From NCBI GenBank assembly GCA_001839685.1, contig MLAK01000660.1, positions 87,305 through 151,304 on the forward strand: a stretch of 64,000 nt of DNA, in the 5' to 3' direction. Source of the stretch: Tritrichomonas foetus (Eukaryota > Parabasalia > Tritrichomonadida > Tritrichomonadidae). The position numbers and the translations under genes are program-made. Under the pieces are notes generated by a model. The model was not told where the DNA came from. It did no database searches and saw only the letters and a list, made by a program, of their open reading frames with translations. Below are positions 20,477 to 30,131 of the stretch, in pieces (positions within the stretch are counted from its first letter, which is position 1; the number at the start of each line of letters is the position of its first letter).

Positions 20477-23098
20477 ATGACTGCGTCTTCGGATCATGCT
20501 GCTGCAATCGCTGATGCTCAGCAACAGCTGTCTGAATTTTCACAAACAACTTTTACCGATCTACAGCACGATTTTCACGAATTAAATCACGAAATTCCAA
20601 AAGATTCACCATTAGAATCATTTCGCCACGAATATGCCAAACTTTTCGGTATTCTTCAAAAATCTATGACTAACCAAGCTCGCTATATAGAAAAATGCCG
20701 CGTTTTGGAATCAGAAATTGTCGGAAATAAAGCGAAAGTGAGAACAGTTTCAAAACTGAGTGAAGAAGATGCCAGATCCATTTCCAATTTAAATGATGAA
20801 AGAAATCGAAAGCAGGCGATCCTTCAAGAAAATCAAGCAATTCTCCAAATTGCAATGGAAGAAAACAATACAATCACTTCACAAATTACGGCTCTTGAAA
20901 ACGAGCTTGAGCAATGTGTCGCGAATGAAAGGGGCCAGAAAGATTTATTAAAACAGTTAAAAAACAGAAGAACTGAACTTACACACGAATATGAAGAACT
21001 TGGAACCCAAATTCCACAACTTCAAGATTCCAATAATGCAGCAAGTGAAAAGCTTGAGCAAAAAGATTCAGAAATTGCAGATTCACTTGTGGAGCTTCGA
21101 AGAATCGATGAAATGCTAGAAGCCAAACAAAAAGAAGGTCAACAAGAACAACAGCGATTGATGGATTTAGAAAGAGATCGAGAAAATACTCGAACACGTC
21201 TAAAAGATACTGTTCAAAGAGTGAAAGAAAGATCAAATGATTTAAATCAACAACAAGAAACAACTCGTCAAATAGAAAAACGTCTGCGTGAACAAAAATG
21301 GAGATTCGAAGGGGCCAAATCAGAAAAGCAAGAAGTTGATGATCGTTGTACAAAAGCTCAAAAGGATTTAGTCACATTAAACCAAAGCATAGCTTCAATT
21401 GAAGCTGGAATTGCAGAAGCCAAAAAAGAAATTGATGAAAGAAATACATTAGTTGAAAAACTTAAAAAACAAAATGAAGCACAAGAAATTGCACGAAATA
21501 AAATCATTCAGAAACAAAATAGTGTTCAAGAATCATTTGAAGCTATAAGAAAAGATTGTGATACAATTAGAAATACTATTGATGCCACTGAATTAGAAAT
21601 CGAACAACTTAGGCGAGAAGGAGAATTTCTCAGAAAACAAATAGATGCAACGGCTCGTGAACAAAACTCTAAAATTAAGAAGAAGGAAGGTGAAGTTCAA
21701 AAACAAAGTGCAGCTGAAACTCTTCTTGAATTATATAAAAATCAAAGTCATAATATTGACTGTGAAATTTCTATTGTGAAAGATCATATTCAACAAACCC
21801 AACAACAAATTTTTTCAGTTGAAACTGATCGTGAACATTACAGTGAAGAATTATCAACTGCTACTTCTCAATATTTACATGCTCAAGATATCTTGAAAGA
21901 TATTGATAACAAGGTTAATGCAAAGAATAAAGAAATTGCTGCTGCAGATCGCCGCGTTCGTCAACAGCAAACATTATATGAACAAGTTCGTGGTGAAAGA
22001 GAAATTGCATCTAAGAAAGTTAAAGAAGTTCAGGCAGAAATTGAACAATTAAAGCATGGATTTGAAAGAATGAAATTTGCAATTGAACAACACAAAGATG
22101 ATATCAGAAGGAAAGATAAAGAAAGGATTAAGGATCGTCGTGATTTAGACATGGTTAATTTAGAAGACTCTCGTTTACGTGAAAAATTAACTGAAGTTCA
22201 AATTGATGGAAATACAGCTCAAAGAGCAATCATTGCTCATGAAGGTGAATTAAGTAAATTGGATCAAACTATCAAAGATGCTGAAGCACAACTTAAGATG
22301 GATGAGCAAAAACTTGCAGAAGTTAAGAAAGAACGTGATCATATGAGTAATCAAAATGTTGCAAGAGAAAAAGAACTTAAAGCTATTAATGAAAAATTGA
22401 ATGTCATCCGAAATCAATGCAAGCGTGGTGAGCATGATTATGATGTAAAAGAAACAGAGATTTCAATTATTCGTTCACAATTAGCTCGTGATCAAGAAAG
22501 GCTTGATGAACTTTCTAAAATTGATATAGAAATGAAAGAAAAGAGAGAACAAATTCATAATATGCAGAAAGAACTGATGACATTAAAAGCTGAGCGAACA
22601 GCTATGGAAGAAGAATTAAAGATTCCAATTAATATACATAGATGGACACTTCTTGAAAGTAGTGATCCAGTTAGGTTTGAAAAACTAAAAAGATATCAAG
22701 AACTTCAAGCAGATTTAGTTGCAAGAACTAAAGAAGTTAGTGATTTACAAGACTTGATTAAAGAAAAGGAAAATGAGTATCAAGAATTATGTGCACAATT
22801 ACGAAGGAAACCAGGAATTGAAGTTGAGCAAAAGGTTGCTGAATATCGTGGAAAACAGAAATCTGAGAAATTCTCACTTGATCAAATTACATCACAACTC
22901 GAAATGTACAGAGATGCTGTCAAAGAATATCGTAAAGAATTGTCTGATGTTCAACAAGAGTTAACTTCTGAAAGAAACAAATGGATTCGACAAAAGAAGA
23001 GGGATATTAAAAACAGACAAATGTTTCAAGAAGTCATGGGAATGCAGCAAGCGGAATTAAGCCGACTTGGCGTTCACATTGATCTTAGTGAAACCTAA
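20477..23098 (+). CDS. CFAP58: Cilia- and flagella-associated protein 58 (CFAP58/CCDC147)
   Basis: An 873-residue protein, coiled coil from about residue 60 to the end and essentially the length of human CFAP58 (872). The C-terminal block is diagnostic: 'MEEELKIPINIHRWTLLESS' with Trp723, then 'DPVRFEKLKRYQELQADLVA', 'LIKEKENEYQEL' and 'LRRKPGIEVEQKVAEYR', the same order as the CFAP58 C-terminus. The N-terminal 'LESFRHEYAKLFGILQKSMT' also matches. CFAP58 is an axonemal protein needed for flagellar assembly and motility in animals and algae (FAP189). Start ATG is preceded by TAACGATCAATTT, where an initiator-like TCAATTT and a Myb-like TAACGA overlap. Codon content is even, with no frameshift. 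Confidence 0.9.
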   Translation: MTASSDHAAAIADAQQQLSEFSQTTFTDLQHDFHELNHEIPKDSPLESFRHEYAKLFGILQKSMTNQARYIEKCRVLESEIVGNKAKVRTVSKLSEEDARSISNLNDERNRKQAILQENQAILQIAMEENNTITSQITALENELEQCVANERGQKDLLKQLKNRRTELTHEYEELGTQIPQLQDSNNAASEKLEQKDSEIADSLVELRRIDEMLEAKQKEGQQEQQRLMDLERDRENTRTRLKDTVQRVKERSNDLNQQQETTRQIEKRLREQKWRFEGAKSEKQEVDDRCTKAQKDLVTLNQSIASIEAGIAEAKKEIDERNTLVEKLKKQNEAQEIARNKIIQKQNSVQESFEAIRKDCDTIRNTIDATELEIEQLRREGEFLRKQIDATAREQNSKIKKKEGEVQKQSAAETLLELYKNQSHNIDCEISIVKDHIQQTQQQIFSVETDREHYSEELSTATSQYLHAQDILKDIDNKVNAKNKEIAAADRRVRQQQTLYEQVRGEREIASKKVKEVQAEIEQLKHGFERMKFAIEQHKDDIRRKDKERIKDRRDLDMVNLEDSRLREKLTEVQIDGNTAQRAIIAHEGELSKLDQTIKDAEAQLKMDEQKLAEVKKERDHMSNQNVAREKELKAINEKLNVIRNQCKRGEHDYDVKETEISIIRSQLARDQERLDELSKIDIEMKEKREQIHNMQKELMTLKAERTAMEEELKIPINIHRWTLLESSDPVRFEKLKRYQELQADLVARTKEVSDLQDLIKEKENEYQELCAQLRRKPGIEVEQKVAEYRGKQKSEKFSLDQITSQLEMYRDAVKEYRKELSDVQQELTSERNKWIRQKKRDIKNRQMFQEVMGMQQAELSRLGVHIDLSET

Positions 23099-24182
23099 TA
23101 TTGTATTAATGTTTTGTCATTTTCACTCTCCAAGAAGTAAGAGCAGAAATTTGCACGAAAATTCGAAATCAGTGCTTGTTACAACTGTCAGCTCATTGAA
23201 TAAATTAATATCAATGTTGAATTGAAAACATTGAATTGAAACCAACTTGATAATTTTGGCCCACATTCCAGTATCAAAAATATCATAATTGATACAAAAA
23301 CAATTTTTTCATTCAAAAATGACAACTTAATTTGTACTCAAATTATGAGGACTTTGGAATAAAATCGCATTTCCATTCAACATATAATTTTAATTATTTT
23401 TTTTAAGTTACATGTGCTATATAAATTCACATTCATATGTTTTTCTCATTAATTTATATATAAATATAACATGTCAAAGTTATGTATCATAAATTTATAT
23501 TAATGAGAGTCAAACAAATCAAAGAAATGAATAAAAAAAATGCCATTAATATCATATTCAATGAACTGCCATAATTCATCTTATGACTCAATCATATATT
23601 GTTTTGGCCATATCATATGGAATTATCGATTTATTAGGCTTTAAAAAAACAGCCCCAGGATCTGAAAACAATAATAAATTATGCATTGCAGGAATTGAAT
23701 TCATTGAGAAATACTATTAAATACTCTAATATCACTTTCATTTATTATAATAAAAATTCGATTTTAGCATTTTTTTTACAATCGTAAAGAGATCGACGAT
23801 TTTACATGAATCAATCTGATATTTATGATAGGAAAAAATGAATTTGAAAATGATTGGCTGACAAATTGATTTTTGTACTGTATTTCATTGATATAGAAAT
23901 ATATTTACTAGAAAATCTCAATCATATACAGTATAAAGTATGCATTATTTAGTAAATGCTAATTTTATCGTATATTCACTAATTTTATCAATGATAATTT
24001 TTTATGATAAGAATAATTTAACATTAACCCAATGAAAGATATGGAAATGGTTCAATTCCTAATACATGCAGGTTCTTCTTCTTGATTTTTTGTATTCAAG
24101 AAAATGTGCAATGGTTAAGGTCAATTAATAAACGGCAATTATACCATTCAATAAATTTTTAAACGGCCTCTGAATTCGGGAA
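23099..24182. other. Long AT-rich intergenic region
   Basis: About 1.1 kb. A 45-codon ATG frame at 23583-23720 ('MTQSYIVLAISYGIIDLLGF...') has better-than-random composition and could be a relic of a gene, but nothing identifies it. The last 60 bp hold two M3-type sites for the next gene. A B-box-like GGTTCAATTCC at 24049 has no tRNA around it. Confidence 0.45.
24130..24168 (-). promoter_or_regulatory. Pair of reverse-orientation M3-type elements
   Basis: AAACGGCA (24130-24137) and AAACGGCC (24161-24168) are the reverse complements of TGCCGTTT and GGCCGTTT; both fit the eight-position M3 consensus. They bracket the initiator-like ATTCAATAA and end 15 nt before the ATG of the 24183 gene. Confidence 0.4.
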
Positions 24183-27100
24183 ATGTGGGCAGATGAGAAA
24201 GTCAACAAGCTTCCAAGCACGAGGAGCACATTTTCCATTACAAGCACGAAAGGCAATGTCTTTTTTGTCAAACCTGGAAAAGCCTTCATTTACCTAAAAA
24301 ATCAGAAAAGGTTTAATAAAGTCAAATCAATCGCTTCAATGTCGAAAAAAATCGATCGAGTTATTTTGTCTCCTTGCGGACGATCATCACTTCATCTCTT
24401 TAAAGATTACCCTTTACTCGCATATCATGAAAATCGAGAAGAAGGCAAAGTTGTAGCTTTCCCACTTCCAAAATCATCTCACGAACGAAAAAACGATCAA
24501 CTTCCCTGCGCTCTTGACGCAATTGCTCCTAATGGGAAACCAATTTTAATGACGCCATCACCAGAAAAACTTCCAACGAATCCTTTTGCAAATTTTTTAG
24601 GTAAAACTGTGCCAAAGTTTTCTGAGCATGTTCAAGGATTTGCAATTAGCGAAGATGGCTCGGGAATTGCAATAGCGATTGATAATCAATTTTGGGTATG
24701 GCAACAATATTCAGAAAATGTTCTTGGTGTTGGATTTTGGACAAATTTAACATCAAATCAAAGATTTACTATTAATGTTCATTCTAATCATCCAAACACA
24801 ACTTATGTTAATATGAAGCATCATGGATTTTTCAGATTTAAGCAATCTTTTACACTTCACCCTGTTTTAGCGCCAAATGTTCCACAAAACAGTGCTGTTT
24901 CTTATCAAGATTTAGCTGTTTTTAATAACCCTGATGAAGGCATTGGTGTTTGTTGTTTAACTGCTGTTTTACCTCCATGTAAACCATTTGATACTTTGAG
25001 ATTGTTTATTTCTATTTGTAGATTTCGGGGAAGCGACCCAATTTTTGATCGATCTGAGCTATCGCTACCTGTGATTGAAGGCTATGGTGGACCGTGCATT
25101 TGGTGGAGTATTGATTGTAGGTTTGCCGTAATTGCTGTTTCTCAATCGCTTGTTATTGTTACACGTCATTTACGAGTGATTAAGGTTTTACCATTAGATA
25201 CTGTTTTTCCGGGTGATGAGCCTTTAGTTGCAAGTGTTGCATGGAGTTGTAGTGGTGAATATTTCATTATTACATCAATGAAAGGTACTATTAGTGCGGT
25301 TTCAAGAGATGGCAAAAGTTTGCGTCATGATTTATGCGCACTTGATCCATTCACTGACTATGATGATTCTTTTCCTGTTATAGCTGCCGCTGATTCAAAA
25401 GATCCTTCTTATTTTATTATATACTCAGATAAAAAATATAGGCCATTAAGAATGGATATGGAAGTTGTACCAAGGAATTTAGAAGTTTTGATTTCTTTAC
25501 AATTCCCGCAAAAAAGTGCAAATGATTATTACGATTTAGCTGTTGACGAAATTCAAAAGAATGGAGTCTCTGATCCATACAGCTTGGTAAAGTTGTTATA
25601 TTTAACAGATTTTTTCCGAATTTTTCCATATCAAAGTCCCCTCAGATACCTTCTTTTAACATTGTTTGAAGAAGGTGCAAAATTAAGCTTAGAAAGTGGA
25701 AATGATATTTTTACTTTTTTTATTATTCGATGTATTCTTAGATTAACTGATTATGATGTTGAAACTTATCATTTGGTGATGGAAATGCTTTCATATTCCG
25801 ATAAAAAACGTGATAAATTGTTGTATTCGATTATTGATGATGAATTAAATAGACGCGATTATATAAAATCACCAGAAAGATCAGAAACCAATATTAGAAT
25901 ATATAATCCAACTGATGAAGATAATGAATCATTAATCAAAGCAACAAAACCACATCATGGACGCGATGTTGATTTAATACCATTAATTAAATTTGTCAAA
26001 GATGTTATATATAATAATGAAATGAGTGATTTGCATTCAATTGACTGTGACATGAATTTATTTTTGAATATTTTACTAAAATTGGGACTTTTTGATCGTG
26101 CAATGAAACTATCCAATCATAGATCAATTACTGCTGAACCAGCACAAATTTTTGCAAGAATTGCAGAAATGCATTCTAATGATGCTGCAAAGTTGTATCG
26201 AGCTCTTGTTTCATGCATTTCTGCATCACCTGAAGATGAAGTTGAACTACGTGCTGTTTGTGTGAAAGCAATTGTAAATATTCTCAAAGAACAAATCAGT
26301 AATTCTGTTCCAACTAAGGGAAAATTCATTTCTTCACTTGTTTCATTGGAAGAAGGTGTTGATTTGTTTGTTCCTGAATCATTTGAGCAATTAAGTGATT
26401 TTGCTGTTATTCTCGGAATTGGTTTTTGCGCAGCTGATTACAAAAATTGTCAAAACTTTTTCAATCATAAACTTAACATGATTCATGAATATTTACGTGA
26501 AGCTGTTCATTCATTATTTAGTATGTTATGGTTTGTTCAATGGAGATATCTGGCTATTACAGAAACAGCAAGAAATGGAAGAGCAAATGATGCGACTTTG
26601 CGTTTACTTGCTTTTCCCGATTTCGTTAATACAGAAAAGGCAATGGCACAAATCCTTGATGTACCAAAAACGGAATTTTCTCACGAAATATATTCATTGT
26701 ATGTTGGAGGATCTAAAGTTTTTGAAGATGATCCATATTTTCCAGATTTTGCAGGCGAATGCTCTTCAAAAATCACACCTAGAACACTTTCTCGACTATC
26801 ATCTGCTGTTTTACAATTCGGTACAGATGAAGAATGTGACATCCCCTATTCAGGACTTCTAGTATCCACCATTATTTCTCATATGATTCCATGGCTTCGT
26901 TGTGGAATTCCTCGTGCTTTAGCAGGTTTTAAATGTGAAGATGATGTACCTCCAGAATTACTTAATTTTGAAGAATTTGAATTACCCAAAGTTATTCCAC
27001 CTAAAATGGAAATTGATACACATGCAATTACAGAAGTCCCGCCTGATGATATTCCACAAAAAGACCATCAATCTTCATCTAGTTTAAGCTATGGTGAATC

Positions 27101-28343
27101 CCCAATAAGTCGTCCTAAACGACGAAAACCAAGACCAGAACCAAGTTATGATCAAAGCTCATTTTCGTCTGATTATTCAACAGATCGAAGAAGAAAACAT
27201 TCAAAGAAGAAGAGATCAAAGCCACCTGTCCAAAAGAGACCTAATCCAACAAGACTCTTAACTGTTGATCCACTTTCTGTAGCACCAAATACATCTCTTC
27301 CAACGAATCAAAACTATTATAACCAACCACAATATCCTTATCCATATCAACAACCTGTTAATATTCCTATGTTTGCTTATCAACAACCAGATGTTCTTCA
27401 TAATTATCAACCACCGACGCAAAATGCATTTGCACCAATTTGGGACTTCAATCCAGCAGACTTTAAGAAAGAAGAGCCACCGACAAATGATAATAATCCA
27501 CCTCCATATCAGCCGCCAACTCAACTTCCACCACAAACCCCACCATCAACACAAAAAGTTGAAACTATTACATCAACTTCTGATATTCCAAAACGAACCA
27601 CTACAGAAACACAAATTGATCCACCACCTCAACCAAGACCTGTAAGACCATTTGTTATTGTACATAGCCGACAAAAATCAAGCGAAAACACCGATCCATT
27701 TGATATTTCATCTACTTCAGAATTATCAGATATTGAGCCAATTGCACCAATCAAGAGGGAGCTTCCAGTTGTGAATCCTTTCCCACTCGATGATGGGCTT
27801 CACAAGAAAGTCGAAATGCTTCTTGATGAAGTTCGTGGAATTCCGGATGCACCTGATCTTCCAGAAATGCCGCAATTTGTTCCACCGCCAATTTATGATG
27901 TTCCTATACCGAAATTTAATAATCTTGATGAAGCTTTAGACAAGCATGTTCAAAAAGCAACAAAGACAACAACTAATATTAACATAAATAGCACAACCAA
28001 TATTACTAATAATAATACTAATAACAACACACCTTTTTCAAATGAGCCTTTCCCTAATTCGAACTTTAGACCGAATCTTCAGACTATGGAAAATAGCAAT
28101 AATAAATATAGCTATAGACCACCTCTTCAAACTATTGAACCTGATTTTAGACCACCTTTACATAAAGTTGTAAGAGATAGTGATGATAGCTCTGTACGTA
28201 ATCAAAATGACCAATGGCGACCAAGTATTGTCCCAATTAAAGACTCAAACATCCTTGCCTGTCAAGAAATTCCTGTTGAACAATTCATGGCAGCACGAAG
28301 CCAAATGCCACGCACAACACTTCAAGAAATCAATCAGAAATGA
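24183..28343 (+). CDS. Large beta-propeller plus helical-repeat scaffold with disordered tail
   Basis: A 1,386-residue protein. Residues 1 to about 430 look like beta-propeller blades ('VQGFAISEDGSGIAIAIDNQ', 'PCIWWSIDCRFAVIAVSQSL', 'VASVAWSCSGEYFIITSMKG'). Residues about 430-900 are helical with short paired helices ('MNLFLNILLKLGLFDRAMKL', 'PAQIFARIAEMHSNDAAKLY'), the style of solenoid trafficking scaffolds. From about 930 it is Pro/Gln/Asn-rich and disordered, with short repeated 'RPNLQTME' / 'RPPLQTIE' / 'RPPLHKVV' motifs near 1,315-1,350 that look like linear binding sites. A propeller followed by alpha-solenoid is shared by RIC1, CPLANE1, IFT and coat proteins; I cannot assign it to one of them. 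No catalytic motif. Intact over 4.2 kb and preceded by M3-type elements. Confidence 0.8.
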   Translation: MWADEKVNKLPSTRSTFSITSTKGNVFFVKPGKAFIYLKNQKRFNKVKSIASMSKKIDRVILSPCGRSSLHLFKDYPLLAYHENREEGKVVAFPLPKSSHERKNDQLPCALDAIAPNGKPILMTPSPEKLPTNPFANFLGKTVPKFSEHVQGFAISEDGSGIAIAIDNQFWVWQQYSENVLGVGFWTNLTSNQRFTINVHSNHPNTTYVNMKHHGFFRFKQSFTLHPVLAPNVPQNSAVSYQDLAVFNNPDEGIGVCCLTAVLPPCKPFDTLRLFISICRFRGSDPIFDRSELSLPVIEGYGGPCIWWSIDCRFAVIAVSQSLVIVTRHLRVIKVLPLDTVFPGDEPLVASVAWSCSGEYFIITSMKGTISAVSRDGKSLRHDLCALDPFTDYDDSFPVIAAADSKDPSYFIIYSDKKYRPLRMDMEVVPRNLEVLISLQFPQKSANDYYDLAVDEIQKNGVSDPYSLVKLLYLTDFFRIFPYQSPLRYLLLTLFEEGAKLSLESGNDIFTFFIIRCILRLTDYDVETYHLVMEMLSYSDKKRDKLLYSIIDDELNRRDYIKSPERSETNIRIYNPTDEDNESLIKATKPHHGRDVDLIPLIKFVKDVIYNNEMSDLHSIDCDMNLFLNILLKLGLFDRAMKLSNHRSITAEPAQIFARIAEMHSNDAAKLYRALVSCISASPEDEVELRAVCVKAIVNILKEQISNSVPTKGKFISSLVSLEEGVDLFVPESFEQLSDFAVILGIGFCAADYKNCQNFFNHKLNMIHEYLREAVHSLFSMLWFVQWRYLAITETARNGRANDATLRLLAFPDFVNTEKAMAQILDVPKTEFSHEIYSLYVGGSKVFEDDPYFPDFAGECSSKITPRTLSRLSSAVLQFGTDEECDIPYSGLLVSTIISHMIPWLRCGIPRALAGFKCEDDVPPELLNFEEFELPKVIPPKMEIDTHAITEVPPDDIPQKDHQSSSSLSYGESPISRPKRRKPRPEPSYDQSSFSSDYSTDRRRKHSKKKRSKPPVQKRPNPTRLLTVDPLSVAPNTSLPTNQNYYNQPQYPYPYQQPVNIPMFAYQQPDVLHNYQPPTQNAFAPIWDFNPADFKKEEPPTNDNNPPPYQPPTQLPPQTPPSTQKVETITSTSDIPKRTTTETQIDPPPQPRPVRPFVIVHSRQKSSENTDPFDISSTSELSDIEPIAPIKRELPVVNPFPLDDGLHKKVEMLLDEVRGIPDAPDLPEMPQFVPPPIYDVPIPKFNNLDEALDKHVQKATKTTTNININSTTNITNNNTNNNTPFSNEPFPNSNFRPNLQTMENSNNKYSYRPPLQTIEPDFRPPLHKVVRDSDDSSVRNQNDQWRPSIVPIKDSNILACQEIPVEQFMAARSQMPRTTLQEINQK

Positions 28344-28538
28344 AATCATCATTTTTATATTAAATTGTTTGTAATTCGATTATTTATACAACTTTTTATT
28401 GGTATTAATTTATTTATTTATTCTAGAAAACTAGATTTAATTCGCGAATATATTTCGAAATGAAAAAATAAAAAATCTTCAAAACAGAAAAAAGAAAGAA
28501 GGACATTTCTCATAACAAAAAAGATTTATCTATATAAA

Positions 28539-30131
28539 TTAAACAGTAGGATAATTCTTGGATCTTTCCTTCAATTTCTGCTTAGTAAAACTAATCAGCA
28601 TAGCGATAGTTTCCGGCCGAAGACACATTATGTCTATTGCTGGATAGGCCTCACCGAAAACGTTCAATTCCGGTTCACATTTGTGAATGAGTGCTGCCAT
28701 TTCTTTCTGGTCATCTGGTCCATTCAACTGGTTTGCAGCTTCCATAAAAGTAAAATAATCACTGTCTGTCAACTCAGCTGGTGCATCACTTTCAAAATTA
28801 TCTTCAATTTCAGAAAATGAAAATTTCTTCTTTTTATTCTTTTTCTGTGGAGTTGAAGGAGCAACATAGTCAGTGTCTTTTTGTTTCTTGTTTTTGCGGA
28901 GCTTTCTGGGCGCTGCAGCCATTTGTTCTTTCAATTTCGGCTGTTTCTTGGAACTGGAATTAGAATGCGAGTTTGAGGATGATGTGTATGAAGAACTTAG
29001 CGTAAATTCGGCTTCATTATCGTCAATGCGTTTTCGTTTTGGTGGACGACCAACTGGTTTATGAACGTGAACAGAAGGTTGCTGTTGCTGTTGTTGTTGT
29101 TGTTGTTGTTGATTCTCTTGAATTTGATTGTCAGGTGAATTATTTTTAATATTTCGATTATTTTTCTTACTTTTTCTATTTTTAATTCCGATATTATTAT
29201 TTGATTCTAAATTTTCAATCTCGTTGTCATTTATAGGAATATTACTATTATTATTCTGATTTCTCTTATTACTTATTGATGAACTTTGATTTTCAAATGA
29301 ATTTTGATGTGATGGTGAATTCGAGCCGTATTCGTTTACGCCGACAGAAAATCCATCTGGGGAAGTGGTTGAGCTCAATTCTGGTGATGTCTCAGTCGGA
29401 TCTTCCATTTGATCAAACATATACATGTTAAACTGCTCCCAAAAGTCATCATTATCTTCTTGAGAATAAACAATATTATTATTCATATTATTGCTATTGT
29501 AATTATAGCCGGCGTGCAACTCATATGAAGTCAAATCATCGGTGTCGTTGTCGTCTCTCAACTGATAGAAAACTGGCTCGATTGGCGATGGAATGAACGA
29601 CGGCCTCTGATTTTGTTTCTTCGAAATCACTCTCGGCTGATTCGCTGGCGGGTTTGGCGGTAAAAACTGCATTAGTGTTGAGCATATCAATGAGTTGCTT
29701 TGCATGAATTGCGGCATCTTTGAAATTGCCTTGTTGAGTTTATATGTCAGATCCCCGATTTTGCCGTACCACACGCTAGGTGGCATCGCGAATGACTCGT
29801 AGTATTTTTTTTCGAATTTCTTTTTCATGCATTCGGCGAGCTGTGAAATTGAAGATTCTGGGCCATTAAATTGTTTGGCATTTCTGACGATGAGCAGAAA
29901 GTCGTGATACCAGTCCGTAATGTATTCATATCGTTGAGTTAATATTCGTGCTTGGATTTCCATGAAGTTCATCGGCTCCTTAATTATTTTGAAGTAGTTT
30001 CTGAGAGACGGATCCAGTTCTGGATTGACTGGACATATAAACGGCTTGGAGCATGGGAGCGCTGCGAGTGACTCCGTGATTTCGTTGGCCTTTTCATAAA
30101 GCTCAGGGGTCATTCTACAGTGATATGCCAT
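28539..30131 (-). CDS. BET-like bromodomain protein
   Basis: A 530-residue protein. Residues about 8-112 form one bromodomain: 'FICPVNPELDPSLRNYFKII', then 'KEPMNFMEIQARI', then 'DFLLIVRNAKQFNG', where Asn89 is the expected acetyl-lysine-binding Asn. A long low-complexity middle follows, with Asn runs and a ten-Gln tract (29080-29109). An AT-hook-like 'PVGRPPKRKR' and basic 'RKLRKNKKQK' come next. The last about 90 residues ('DYFTFMEAANQLNGPDD' to 'LRPETIAMLISFTKQKLKER') resemble the helical NET/ET domain of BET proteins. Such proteins read acetylated histones and recruit transcription factors. Animal BETs have two bromodomains; one plus NET is the plant and protist layout. The gene converges with the 24183 gene, with 195 bp between stops. 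Confidence 0.85.
   Translation of the reverse strand: MAYHCRMTPELYEKANEITESLAALPCSKPFICPVNPELDPSLRNYFKIIKEPMNFMEIQARILTQRYEYITDWYHDFLLIVRNAKQFNGPESSISQLAECMKKKFEKKYYESFAMPPSVWYGKIGDLTYKLNKAISKMPQFMQSNSLICSTLMQFLPPNPPANQPRVISKKQNQRPSFIPSPIEPVFYQLRDDNDTDDLTSYELHAGYNYNSNNMNNNIVYSQEDNDDFWEQFNMYMFDQMEDPTETSPELSSTTSPDGFSVGVNEYGSNSPSHQNSFENQSSSISNKRNQNNNSNIPINDNEIENLESNNNIGIKNRKSKKNNRNIKNNSPDNQIQENQQQQQQQQQQQPSVHVHKPVGRPPKRKRIDDNEAEFTLSSSYTSSSNSHSNSSSKKQPKLKEQMAAAPRKLRKNKKQKDTDYVAPSTPQKKNKKKKFSFSEIEDNFESDAPAELTDSDYFTFMEAANQLNGPDDQKEMAALIHKCEPELNVFGEAYPAIDIMCLRPETIAMLISFTKQKLKERSKNYPTV

Noticed and set aside
24049..24059. tRNA B-box-like GGTTCAATTCC
   Set aside because: No A box, acceptor or anticodon stem pairing in the 60 nt upstream; chance match.
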